Shown here one piece after another: positions 9,490 to 18,460 of a DNA stretch of 34,486 bases. Both the position numbers and the translations under genes were made by a program. The DNA lies in NCBI RefSeq assembly GCF_001632365.1, contig NW_024468616.1, positions 7,247 to 41,732 on the forward strand, written 5' to 3'. The DNA comes from Laetiporus sulphureus 93-53. Taxonomy: Eukaryota; Basidiomycota; Agaricomycetes; Polyporales; Laetiporaceae. The notes beneath the pieces were generated by a model. That model ran no database searches. It was not told the DNA's origin and was given only the letters and a program-made list of their open reading frames with translations. How positions within the stretch are numbered: the stretch's first letter is position 1; each line of letters begins with the position of its first letter.

Positions 9490-10148
9490 TGCATGTGCTG
9501 GCCTTGGCTCAAGCTCGAAAGACATAAGGTCAGTGATGGGACATAGAATGAGGAGGGATGGGAAAACTCGCTGACCACCGCTGTCAGCCAAACTGGCACA
9601 CTAGAAGGTTGCCCCTGCTCTCGGTCATCACAACCAATCAGCATCAAACACAATTGCAGGCCAGCAGAGCAAAATTGGCACATGTACCTGCATGGAGCTT
9701 GGACTTCACCACATTGTTCACATAGATAGGCAAGAATCGCACATTGAGGTTCTCTCTTTCGGGCACATAACTCCTATTGTCCCCCATTCCTGGGTCTGAG
9801 CATGGAATTTCTGTTCATGCCCTCAGGTGAATGGGTCTGCATGGCTCGCATCGTGCAACCCTGGCTTAGCTATAGTTAGAATTGTACAGATCGAATGCAG
9901 TGTAGCCACTTTGGACATATCGGGAAAACATTTTGGTGCCACAGCAGAGGCATGCCTGATGATTCCCTGATGGCTCCTCAATGCCTCATGAAATATACCA
10001 CATTGCATATCACTTTTGCATGAACGAGATTTGCCCTTTCCACAGGAGACATGTGCTGAATATCATGCTGACTGCATAGGGAAATCATATTCAATGTTCC
10101 AAACAGAAGCACTGTCAATGGAAGTGGCATGATATCCCGATGATGTGT
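9490..10148. other. CpG-poor intergenic stretch
   Basis: No recognisable gene. It contains a GGGAAAACATTTTGG block at about 9919 that resembles the subterminal part of the MITE family described at 15680-16376, so it may include an older, partly nested MITE fragment. Confidence 0.25.
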
Positions 10149-10531
10149 GTGGAAACATTTTAAACACATCAGGACATCATCAGGTGATGATTCCACAATG
10201 ATCTTATTATAAATCAGCTGCTTCTATGGGTGCGCACATCCAAAATGATGCTGTGGTGATGCTGCTTAGTTGGAGATGGCAACATTGCATTTTCAGCTGA
10301 ATTGCAAATGTTATGTGCTTAAGAAACCACCATATTGTTTTAACAAAAGTAAGTCAAAATATAACCAATTAAATGCTCCGAGAATCCCATCAAATATATT
10401 TGTGTATCATTTAGGCAAAATCGAGGGTGTCTTCACCATGAATTTGAAGAAAATATTGTCACACCATCGTGACTGTGATTGTGATGTGTCCACAATGATT
10501 CTGCTGGAATCATGAGCTGATGCCCCCAGTG
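10149..10531. mobile_element. degraded MITE of the CACC..GGTG family
   Basis: Seen: the right end (CATCGTGACTGTGATTGTGA, GTGTCCACAATGATT, then CATGAGCTGATGCCCCCAGTG ending at 10531) matches the right terminal repeat of the element at 15680-16376. On the left, GGAAACATTTTAAACACAT at about 10151 matches the left subterminal block. The outer left end is not recognisable. The right end abuts repeat copy B within a few bases. Confidence 0.45.
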
Positions 10532-10532
10532 A

Positions 10533-11118
10533 GACCAGGGGAGGACGACATGAGCACACTCCCTGATGGGGGACTCAGACGCACCATGCACACATGAGGA
10601 AAGGGCACCTCATGGAGGCTTGAAAACAGTATCAAAAGGCATGAAATTTCACATGTGAGTCTTTGAGATGAATAGCTCAGGGTCCTCAACAATGATGAGT
10701 GAGCAGATTGTTGATGCATGAGAGGAAAAAGCAAAAAGTCGTGAGGACCATAACGGGTGCTTATTGACTGAGTTGAAAGGGCATCGCATAGAAATATGAA
10801 TAAATTACTGAATAATCAAAATTTAATTACATGGCTGCTTGAGATATAGAGCAAGGGGGCCCCAATAAAACTGAGATGATAGAAATATCCGATGGCCTCA
10901 GAGGGACCAATGTTGACCAAACCACCACCATGAGGAAACCTGCCCGATCAAGAAGCCTACAGCACCCATTCTGCTCAACTGGCATTGGAGCCTCTGAGAG
11001 TCGAAGTGTGGCTTTCTGATGAGGGTATTCTGAAGAGCATAGCATAAGAATTGAATGTGCTATAGAGGTCCCTCTGAGCATTGCCATTGAGGTTCAATGG
11101 CATCTGGTATATAGATAG
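10533..11118 (-). repeat. copy B of the ~600 bp promoter-like repeat
   Basis: Colinear with copy A (4610-5205), with mostly CG to TG/CA differences. Shared landmarks are AAGGGCACCTCATGGAG, CCATAACGGGTGCTTA, GGGGGCCCCAATAAAA, GAGGAAACCTGCCCGAT and the terminal TATATAGATAG (11108-11118). It starts almost exactly where the MITE at 10149-10531 ends and stops at the same TATA edge as the other copies. Confidence 0.75.
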
Positions 11119-11354
11119 ATCTTTATGTGTCTTTTTACAGGGCTTCTGATGGGCGTGGTGCATCCTTATGTCTATCATCATGAAAGATGCAACTCTGAAA
11201 GCAATGGTGGCCCTTGTTTCCCCAACACACATCTTTACTGAAGCCTACTATCAGTGTAGAGGGATGGGAGGTGAGAGCACCTCTTGATGGGCTCAAGATG
11301 AGGAGTGTAAGCCTTGTAAAGGCAGGTTTCAGGATACTCATATGACTGAGTCAG
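11119..11354. other. unassigned stretch with hydrophobic minus-strand frame
   Basis: Between repeat copy B and the candidate LTR. A minus-strand 108-codon frame (11235-11561) carries a hydrophobic run (AGCMPLCTILSLALVAGFYV), but it crosses the candidate LTR edge and is probably fortuitous in CpG-poor DNA. Confidence 0.2.
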
Positions 11355-12346
11355 TGTCACAAAGCACAAAGCACTTAACCCAATTAAGGGCAAGTCTGCT
11401 TGTGTGACCTGCACAAATAAATCCACAACATAAAAGCCTGCCACAAGGGCTAGGCTGAGGATGGTGCACAGTGGCATACAACCAGCAATCAAGGCAAAGC
11501 CCCAATGCATGGCCTTGCACAAAAAGTGAAAGGGGGGAGCTGGCCTGCTGGCCGCATACAATAGTATAATGAATCTAAGGTCCTCCCTTAGATTCTCATG
11601 GGCTTGTATACATGTAGGGCTGGACCCTGGTCACTCTAACTAAGGTGTACCTACCAGTGTCCTAGCAAGCTACATGTGGGAAAACTATGCCAGAACCAGT
11701 AAGGGCTCTGGCAGCAACTATGGCAACTATCTACAAAGGCCATGGATACGCTGAGATAATCCTACCTAATCCAATGAGATAAATGCCTGTAAGTGGGCCC
11801 ACTGTTGAGGGGCCAATGGGTGATGGCCAACAGGGCACATCACAATGGTTGCAACATCAGATGAGAGGATCTGTCCAAACTCAGAACAATGAGTGGGATG
11901 ATCAGTCTTCATCTAGATAAGTTGTGGGAAGATCCAGCCTATCCTGTACCTGGCTATACTGTATGCTGGTTGGTAGGGGGATCCTGCCTATTGGTTTAGG
12001 CAGCAAAGTGGTGCCACTATCTGGGTGACGAATTGGGTGCTTGCTAGCTTGATGGTTCAAAGGGTTCCTTTCTGGGCAAGTGGCCTGGTGTCACGTGATC
12101 AACATCTAACAACTTCCAAATAGGGCAAGTGGCCAGTGTCATGTGACTGGGTGGCTGAAATCTAGGCACTTGGTGGTTATGTGGTAGACACAGATATATC
12201 CACAATGTATGTGGCAGTATCGTGCTGTTTGTCCAAGTATCCACTTTGTGAGACCAATATGAAGGGTGGTGTCTGAATAACCACTTGTGATTGCCAAATG
12301 AGGACTTTATGGTGCAAAAAGAAAGGTGCCACCTAATACTGTGACA
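11355..12346 (-). repeat. candidate solo LTR with 5 bp target duplication
   Basis: Seen: the segment starts TGTCAC and ends GTGACA (perfect 6 bp inverted ends), and is flanked on both sides by GTCAG (11350-11354 and 12347-12351). The right end (GGACTTTATGGTGCAAAAAG..TGTGACA) resembles the LTR end at 34140 (GGACTTTGTGGCAAAAATC..TGTGACA). Inside are a short direct duplication (GGGCAAGTGGCC..TGTCA at about 12074 and 12123) and a strong hairpin at 11571-11595. There is no polypurine tract or coding region beside it, as expected for a solo LTR. At 992 bp it is longer than the other LTRs here, and its left end is not similar to that of the 33539 LTR. Confidence 0.4.
11571..11595. repeat. hairpin, 10 bp perfect stem with 5 nt loop
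   Basis: GAATCTAAGG, loop TCCTC, CCTTAGATTC. It lies inside the candidate LTR. It could be a transcription or RNA-folding signal of the LTR, or the scar of another element's end. Confidence 0.5.
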
Positions 12347-12470
12347 GTCAGGATCGATTGCTGAGCATGACAGAGGCTATTGGAGAGCAGCTGGAGTACT
12401 TCTAGGAGCTCGAACATGTTACATGCATGCTCAACTCTCCAGGAGATTCACTTGTTCTGCAAACTGACTT

Positions 12471-12496
12471 CATCTACATGCTTAAGCATGTAGATG
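12471..12496. repeat. 26 bp perfect palindrome
   Basis: CATCTACATGCTT followed by its exact reverse complement, with no spacer. It lies just upstream of the recognisable part of the myosin pseudogene. No function is assigned. Confidence 0.7.
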
Positions 12497-12667
12497 TCTG
12501 CATTGATTACCTCAAGGCTGATGTGCATGGTTACTCCTCCACCAGGAAACCACTATAGACACAACAGTGCAGGACATCAAGGATAGAAAGGAGGGCCTTC
12601 CACCATTGCACAATTCCCCCCTCCCCCTTTGCTGAAGATGGTGGACGATTCAGCCACACTCTCACAT

Positions 12668-13389
12668 CTCAATGAGCCTTTCGGTGAGCATTCTTCAAGC
12701 CTTAGAGCTTTTGTGCTGGCTGATGAAATGCTCAGTCTTCTACATGATCTGCAACTGATATGCACAACATAGCATCTACACATACAGTGATATTGTCCTC
12801 ATTGCCATGAACCCATTGCAACGCATCATACTCTATGGGCTGAAGATTATTCAGGCCTACAATGTCGCAAGTGAGGAGAGCTGCAATTGCACTTATTTGA
12901 AATTGCTGAAGATGCATACACCACTATGAGCAGATATTGAACCGGACAAACCATTATTATGTCAGGAGAGAGGTATGTGTATGTGCACTCACTTGAGGCA
13001 TAAGGTCCTAAGCGATTGACAGTGGGCAGGCAAGACAGAATTTGTATGTTCACATTCATATTCCTTGTGGAATATGTGTCTGAATTGGCTGCAGGCCAAG
13101 TTCATCATATATTATCTTGTGTCTATCAACCACTGAATTTAAAGGTAGAGGCAAAACAAAGAGCTCCCTTGATGAATCCAGTGAAGTTGAACGTTACATC
13201 TTTGCGACAAATCCAGCTTTGGAGGCTTTTGATAATGCAAAGACCATTCATAATGACAAGTCTTCACGATTCAGCAAGTAAATCCAGATAAGTGACAGTG
13301 TTTTCAATTAGTGTGCCATTATTCATGAACCTCAAAGATGCTCTTCGACGGCAATCAAAAACTTATTGACGCACACATCAGAACATATA
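12668..13389 (+). pseudogene. myosin motor domain pseudogene, 5' part
   Basis: Myosin heavy chains are actin-based ATPase motors; fungal class V myosins carry secretory vesicles and organelles. Seen in order on the plus strand: LNEP (12668), then IYTYSDIVLIAMNP in the order conserved in myosins, ILYGLKIIQAYN, LHLFEIAEDAYTTMSR and TIIMSGE. The P-loop (GESGAGKT) is split after GES by a 50 bp intron, 12973-13022 (GTATGT..TTGACAG), and continues AGKTEF after a one-base deletion. Then come SSEVERYIFATNPALEAF and NAKTIHNDKSSRFSK (switch I, 13252-13278), and finally LFDGNQKLIDAHIRT up to the transposon. Stops and frameshifts are scattered throughout. The kept intron argues for a DNA-level duplicate, not a processed copy. 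The exact myosin class is inferred, class V being most likely. Confidence 0.8.
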
Positions 13390-13607
13390 CAGTGAGCCAC
13401 AAAACTGTTGCAATGTTTGCAATGGGCACATTGTTTGGCTTATATCTCAGGAATCAGAGTAGCTATATATGCACACTTATATATATTAGAAAGCCTATGA
13501 TATGAGCTTTCAAATGATATTTGACTGGAGTAAATTGGCCTTATCTTTGTTGAGATATAAATTATTCTTTATAAAAAGTGCATTGCAACAGTTTTGTGGC
13601 TGACAGT
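13390..13607. repeat. left terminal inverted repeat of the Tc1 element
   Basis: Inverted partner of 14777-14995. The outer tip CAGTGAGCCACAAAACTGTT is mirrored at the inner edge as AACAGTTTTGTGGCTGACAG. Confidence 0.9.
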
Positions 13608-13614
13608 TTTATGT

Positions 13615-14640
13615 ACAAAAATTTCAAACTTCAGTACTTTGTGTACCCTCCCTTTGTCCTCAACAAATCTCTAACCCTGTCTGGCATGCTATTGATTATA
13701 TTTTGACAGACAAAAGCCTCAATACCACTTCACTTCTTTTGTACCCTATTCCAAAGTTTTATAATTCCTCCAGGTGCATTTTTGCCTGTTTCAGCCTTCT
13801 TTTGAGATGGTGCCAGAGGTGTTCTATAGGATTGAGATCTGAAAACTATGCAGGCCATACATAATCTTAAATCCATGCTCCTCTAGCCACTTCTTGGCTT
13901 TCTTGCTGGTGTGCATGGAGTCATTGTCTTGCTGAAATATTACATTATTCACAGTTTTCCCTCATTTCTCTATGCTATTCTGAAGTTATTCCTTCAGAAT
14001 AGAAACATAAAGGTCTACATACATCTTTCCATCCATCTTGAAAGCATATCCAATTCCCTCCCAGTATATACACCCCCACATTATCAGGTTTCACCTCTAA
14101 ACTTGAGTGTTCCTTCTATCAGTCTATCGCTGAAACCCTTCCCTGGCTTCTTTCACATCCATTTCCTCCCATGTGAGCCTTATCTGTTAACTTTGATCTT
14201 TTCTGAACAAACAACCTCATTTTAGTCCTTCACAGTCCAGTGCTTATGGCTAACAGCAAACTTCAGTCTTTCTCTCTTATGATGTTTAGAGAAAAGAGGG
14301 TGTTTGTGCTTTATCACAGCCTTAGACCAGCACTTTTAACCTTTCTATGCATAGTCTCCATGTACAAAGACTGACTGACAACATCTTGGAGGAGTTTTGT
14401 CACTTGAGCAGCAGTATCTGCCTGTTCAGTGATAAGAAGGTGAGTGGCATAGCATATGATTCCTGGATTGTGCCTGCTAGGATGACCTCAACCAGATGTA
14501 GGCATGTCAGGACAATGTTCAGAGTGTATTCAGGACATATTAAAGCAATGGATACCAGTCAGATGAGCAATCTGTCTGGCAGAATGGCCTGGATCAAGTA
14601 AAGAGAGAATTTGAGCAGTTTGAGGAGCAGAAAGTTTTTT
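13615..14640 (-). pseudogene. Tc1-like DDE transposase, decayed
   Basis: Minus-strand peptide islands in transposase order: a helix-turn-helix-like start (SARQIAHLTGI), IMWGCIYWEGIGYAFKMDG, MYVDLYVSILKE, VIFQQDNDSMHTSKKAKKWL (second catalytic Asp in QQDND) and LEEHGFKIM. Then NTSGTISK stands where the family has N-P-I-E-H-L-W, so the Glu motif is damaged. It ends near GGYTKY-like VHKVLKF. Several stops and frameshifts mean it is inactive. Length and spacing fit a fungal Tc1 transposase of about 340 residues. Confidence 0.85.
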
Positions 14641-14776
14641 CATGATGATTGTGTTGAAGTTTAACAGTCTGTTTGGTGTTTATTGACTCATGTTGAAGTT
14701 CAACAAATATCATATAATTCAAACCTCAAACCTCAAAGCAAACAAACTTCTGCAAGGGCACATTTTTATTTTCAGA

Positions 14777-14995
14777 ACTGTCAGCCACAAAACTGTTGCA
14801 ATGCACTTTTTATAATGAAAAATTCATATCTCAACAATGGTAAAGCCGATTTACTTTATCTAAATGTCATTTGAAAGCCCATATCATAAGCTTTCTAGTG
14901 ATATATAAGTTTGCATATATAGCCTTTCTGGGTCCTGAGATATAAGCCAAACAATGACACCATTGCAAACATTGCAACAGTTTTGTGGCTCACTG
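14777..14995. repeat. right terminal inverted repeat of the Tc1 element
   Basis: Inverted partner of 13390-13607, ending ...CAGTTTTGTGGCTCACTG before the TA duplication. Confidence 0.9.
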
Positions 14996-15110
14996 TACCT
15001 TGGAGTGTTCTCAAGTTATCTACAGCCACTCACAAAATGGAACCATCACATCTTTTATCAGCTCTGCGGGCACACTTCTGAAAGAACAAAAAGATCTAGG
15101 CCTTATTGCT
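14996..15110 (+). pseudogene. myosin pseudogene, part 3' of the transposon
   Basis: Resumes the motor domain exactly at the Tc1 insertion: R-T-Y-L continues as LECSQ, and a frame that reads QPLTKWNHHIFYQLC matches the myosin block around Y-H-I-F-Y-Q-L. KEQKDLGLIADVLKF follows. Beyond about 15110 the similarity fades into sequence I cannot assign. The join across one TA copy shows that the transposon landed in an already duplicated, or still intact, myosin copy. Confidence 0.75.
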
Positions 15111-15679
15111 GATGTTTTAAAGTTTCAGTTGATCGTTGCCACTGCACGATGTGCGCAGGAAGGTGTGTGTGATCTGGGCACTGAGTATGGATTTAAGTCA
15201 TGTTGTCAGAAAGGTGTGATGGCCTTGGCTGAGTTTTACACAGGATATCGCCACACTAACGTGAGGTCTGTATCACTCCAAATAGTGTTGAATGCTCTGC
15301 TCATGATCATCTTGGGTAGATTTTATTGGCAGCCTTGAGAGGGACTATTCATCGAGTATATCGACCATTGTTAGAACAAATATGAATGCAGCACCGAAGG
15401 GCTAACTTCTGGAACTTGTGTCCTGTGTGCACAGTAGAAATAGAATCCCATTTTGACTTGACATGCAAAACATACTGGGTTTGAGCCAATGAGTGTGTCG
15501 TGCTTGAATATCTATTCATGAGCTTGAAACGCTAAGCCATTCATGATGTACTACTACAAGCTATAAACTCTACAGACTAGATCAAAGGATATCTCGACAG
15601 AAAGAAGCCAAGGTGTGACACGAAGCCAAGAGGGAATGTATAGCAAAGATGGGTAAAAGAAACCTCAAACTACTACATA
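15111..15679. other. unassigned stretch between myosin remnant and MITE
   Basis: A plus-strand frame stays open to 15338 (LIVATARCAQEGVCDLGTEY..), but I recognise no family. Near 15411 a peptide WNLCPVCTVEIESHFDLTC has the C-x2-C..H..C spacing seen after RNase H regions of some retroelements. That similarity is weak. Confidence 0.2.
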
Positions 15680-16376
15680 CACCGGGGGCATGGGCCCATG
15701 ATTCCGCCCGAAACATTTTGGACACATTGTAATAACAGTCCAAATAATTATGCAATGTTTTTAGTGCATACATTTTGGAATGATTTTGAATGTTTTAAAA
15801 TGTTTGAAGCATCAACATTGCGGCACAATTTGGATAGCATTCATAAAGATGCAAGAAATGAGACCCCAATGCTGCAGATGACAGCATTCAAGCATTATTG
15901 CGATAGCATCCTAAATGTTTCATGGGAGAAAATCTCAAATGATACCTGTGAGTGGCCATTATATCTTCAAGATGTTCCCAATGGGTTCATTGTGATCGCA
16001 TGATTATTATTACTATATATAGTAATGTGCTAACCATATTAGGACATCCGTGATGCATTCAAGATGATTCCAGCCAGCACATGATGGAAAGCATCTGGGT
16101 ACTCATCGTAACATCACATTGAGCACATTTGTAATGTACCCTTAAGATCCATTCAAAATGATACCAATATATTATATGAATGCTGGCCGGAGCAAAATCG
16201 TTGCCTCATCCTGGTGTCTTTCTGAATAATATCACTATTATTCCACAATGAGCTCACTCAAGATAATTTAAATTATTCCGTGATGTTTACATCAGTAACA
16301 TTAGAGTTACATTGTGACTGTTATCGTGATGTGTCCAAAATGTTCCCAGCGAAATCATGGGCTCATGCCCCTGGTG
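15680..16376. mobile_element. non-autonomous DNA transposon (MITE), CACC..GGTG termini
   Basis: Seen: the left end CACCGGGGGCATGGGCCCAT at 15680 and the right end ATGGGCTCATGCCCCTGGTG at 16376 are inverted repeats. The similarity continues about 80 bp inward through a conserved GAAACATTTTGGACACAT / ATGTGTCCAAAATGTTC block. ATA flanks both ends (15677-15679, 16377-16379), a possible 3 bp target duplication. The 697 bp interior is AT-rich and non-coding. Degraded relatives lie at 10149-10531 and 27630-28229. A 3 bp duplication would fit PIF/Harbinger-like elements, but with so short a match the superfamily is not settled. Confidence 0.75.
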
Positions 16377-16404
16377 ATACAGTGCTGAACACATCAAGAT
16401 CGCA

Positions 16405-17430
16405 TCAATTTTCTGAGGCAATATTCAAGACATGGCAATTCTGGGGTATCTGGAGTGCACTAGATGCAGTTGTGACATGGTGTCGAAGGACAGCATGGGG
16501 GGTGATGGTGGTGATGAGGCTTGTAGCAACAGGCCAGTGAGTCATGGTGATGGTGTCATGGGATACAGTAGCATTGAGACTAATGTCAGCGATGGAAATC
16601 TCACCAATGACAGCATCAGCACCAGAAGCAGCAGCAGCGTCAATGTCAAAAATGGAAGCGGTAGCATGGGCATCAAGAATGGAAGGGGCAATGTCAGTGT
16701 TGGCATCATCAACAGAAGTGGGACCACATTCAATGACAGTGGAAGCAGCAACATCGGCATCAGCATCATTGACAGAAACAGCAGCACATTTAATGGCAGA
16801 AGTTGTGAGTTCACTGATGGAAACAACAGAAGGCTGGCTAGTTGCATCGAAAACCACATATTTTGAAGCAAGCTCCTCATGAACGGCACCCTGTCCTTGA
16901 AGAGATGGATAATGGCTGGTGGTATGTTTCTTTATGTGCTGTTAGAATAGATAGAAGAAAACCCAGACTGGACTCACTAGAAGTTTCTTGAATAGCTGAA
17001 TCTCAAGGCCACACTGAGTACATGTCACCTTGCCATCTGAAAGCTGACAGTTGAAAGGTGTCTTGTAAGGCTGGTCGATGTACCTAATCACAAGCATCTG
17101 TGGATGGAAAAACTTGCGATGATCTGAGGGTCATCATGTGAGCTGTCAATGGCATTCTTCGCAGTCCTCAGTCTGAAAAAAAGTATGTTTATTCCATGCA
17201 TCATTATGTGACTATGAAGCTCACCATGGTTCACTGATGTGAACACTGCAAAAGGTCCTCTTTGGCATTTGCATGTGAAAGATTTGAGGTAGTCGACGCC
17301 TTGCCATGCTTTTGCTTGATTTTGGTCTTCGAGCAAGGCATGGGGAATAATAGTGGAGAGAGTCATCCAATGATGTCTCCGCTTTTGAAGAACTTACAGT
17401 ACATATAAACGCTGGCATGGCTGCATGAAG
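16405..17430 (-). pseudogene. possible zinc-finger protein with acidic Ala/Asp/Ser repeats
   Basis: Minus-strand reading: near 17029-16978 RYIDQPYKTPFNCQLSDG, then VTCTQCGLEIQLFKKLL. A donor-like GTGAGT and an acceptor at about 16939 could join this to HIKKHTTSHYPSLQ, giving a C-x2-C..H-x3-H spacing. The candidate intron (16939-16977) is only 39 bp, shorter than the others here. The open frame continues for 150 codons rich in Ala, Asp, Ser, Thr and Val (SVNDADADVAASTVIECG..), encoded by an imperfect trinucleotide-like repeat at about 16600-16810, and stops at 16405. The end is just beyond the MITE. I recognise no named family; function is open. Confidence 0.35.
16600..16810. repeat. low-complexity repeat with 3-nt period
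   Basis: Run of imperfect GCATCA/GCAGCA/GGAAGC-type units. It keeps frames open on both strands, so overlapping frames here are not evidence of coding by themselves. Confidence 0.5.
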
Positions 17431-18230
17431 CCATGGCTTCTTTGACACAATTATGACTTCTAGAATACTCATGGCAAATGCATGGAGGGTGAATATTAGA
17501 TAACAGCATTCATCAGAAAAGGAGTAGAGGATGAAGAGCAGGTAATGCTGCATACTGTCTGTCAACCATCGACCTGTACCGCAGAACTCATGTCTATGGA
17601 TGCTAGTTACCGTTGAGGCCTGAGGCCTCAAGAGGACTGTTACATGTTATCACACTCTTGTGCTCTGGCATGAAGGTTTCCACGGCTAGCTTCCTTTACA
17701 TGAAACTGTTGCAGATATTATAAAGACTGTCAATTCCCTTGCTTGAGGTGACCTTGGTGAGTCGAAGCACACCTGCCATGTATGATTGGGATTCTAGGTG
17801 AGTGGACTGATTTTCATATGCTAACAAGTACCATAAGGAGAGCAATGTCGGCCATGACTTGATGCTTCTCACAATGGCAGATTACCTGGCAAATGGGAGG
17901 GAAAATCATGGTGATTGGGGGCCAATGCTCCTCTACAAGTTGAACAGCCACAGTCACAGTGCAGAGCCAGGAAATAGGTGTAAAAGTCAGCCTCTATCAG
18001 AGGCAGTGGCACTGAACACAGTTCATCAAAGTTGATGGGTGCAGCCTGGACTCTGATGCTTGAAGCTGAAGTGCAACATCTTCTGCGAAGTGAAGATGAT
18101 GTCAAGCTAATTTCAGCCCATTCATATTGTCTGAAAAGGCAACTCAGAAGGCATGCACTGGGGTGAGATCTTGTGAGTGACAAAATATGTGCACGTAGAC
18201 ACTGACTCATAATTTATGAACGAGAACTTC
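17431..18230 (-). other. degraded coding-like DNA, unrecognised
   Basis: Several minus-strand frames of 90-136 codons overlap here in different registers (for example FYTYFLALHCDCGCSTCRGA near 17940). None gives a recognisable domain. It probably belongs to the same decayed minus-strand gene or genes as the next entry. Confidence 0.2.
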
Positions 18231-18460
18231 CTACCAAACAGGAAGGAAGGAGAGGGGCATTCCAACCACATTGAACTTGGCATCTGAGCCAGCAAAGGCA
18301 TGGGCAAGATCAGCCTCGATGTCACCCAACTCGTGCTCATTGAGGATTTTGCTGACAGCCCTGCCCTCTTCAATATTGAGGATGTCGGATCTAACTCCGT
18401 AAGTGACGTGCTCACATGTGGCAGCAATGATGATGCTGACTCATCTTTGGGCATCCAGCC
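18231..18460 (-). pseudogene. unrecognised exon-like island
   Basis: An open minus-strand frame of about 75 codons containing SIIIAATCEHVTYGVRSDIL, NIEEGRAVSKILNEHELGDI and EADLAHAFAGSDAKFNVVGM, then PLSFLPVW and stop at 18231-18233. The regular helix/strand alternation and balanced composition look like a real globular-protein exon, better than any overlapping frame. I could not name the family. A zinc-binding-like stretch (DGCQICGDTMQFQ) lies upstream near 18620 and may belong to the same gene. Confidence 0.3.

Larger units (their letters stand above)
13390..14995 (-). mobile_element. Tc1/mariner element inserted in the myosin pseudogene
   Basis: Seen: terminal inverted repeats of about 218 bp (13390-13607 and 14777-14995) start CAGTGAGCCACAAAACTG and are roughly 85% identical by eye. 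A TA target duplication lies at 13388-13389 and 14996-14997. Each terminal repeat also ends in an internal inverted copy of its own tip (GTTTTGTGGCTGACAG), giving two putative transposase sites per end. The interior encodes a decayed minus-strand transposase. Known: long TIRs with paired internal binding sites (IR/DR type) occur in some Tc1 elements. Confidence 0.9.

Noticed and set aside
9235..9683. Minus-strand frames of 118 and 69 codons
   Set aside because: Different register from the duplicated segment's conserved frame and no recognisable protein character.
16544..16889. Several 110-150 codon frames overlapping on both strands
   Set aside because: A 3-nt-period low-complexity repeat keeps many frames open. 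Only the minus-strand frame continuous with the finger-like exon is kept, at low confidence.
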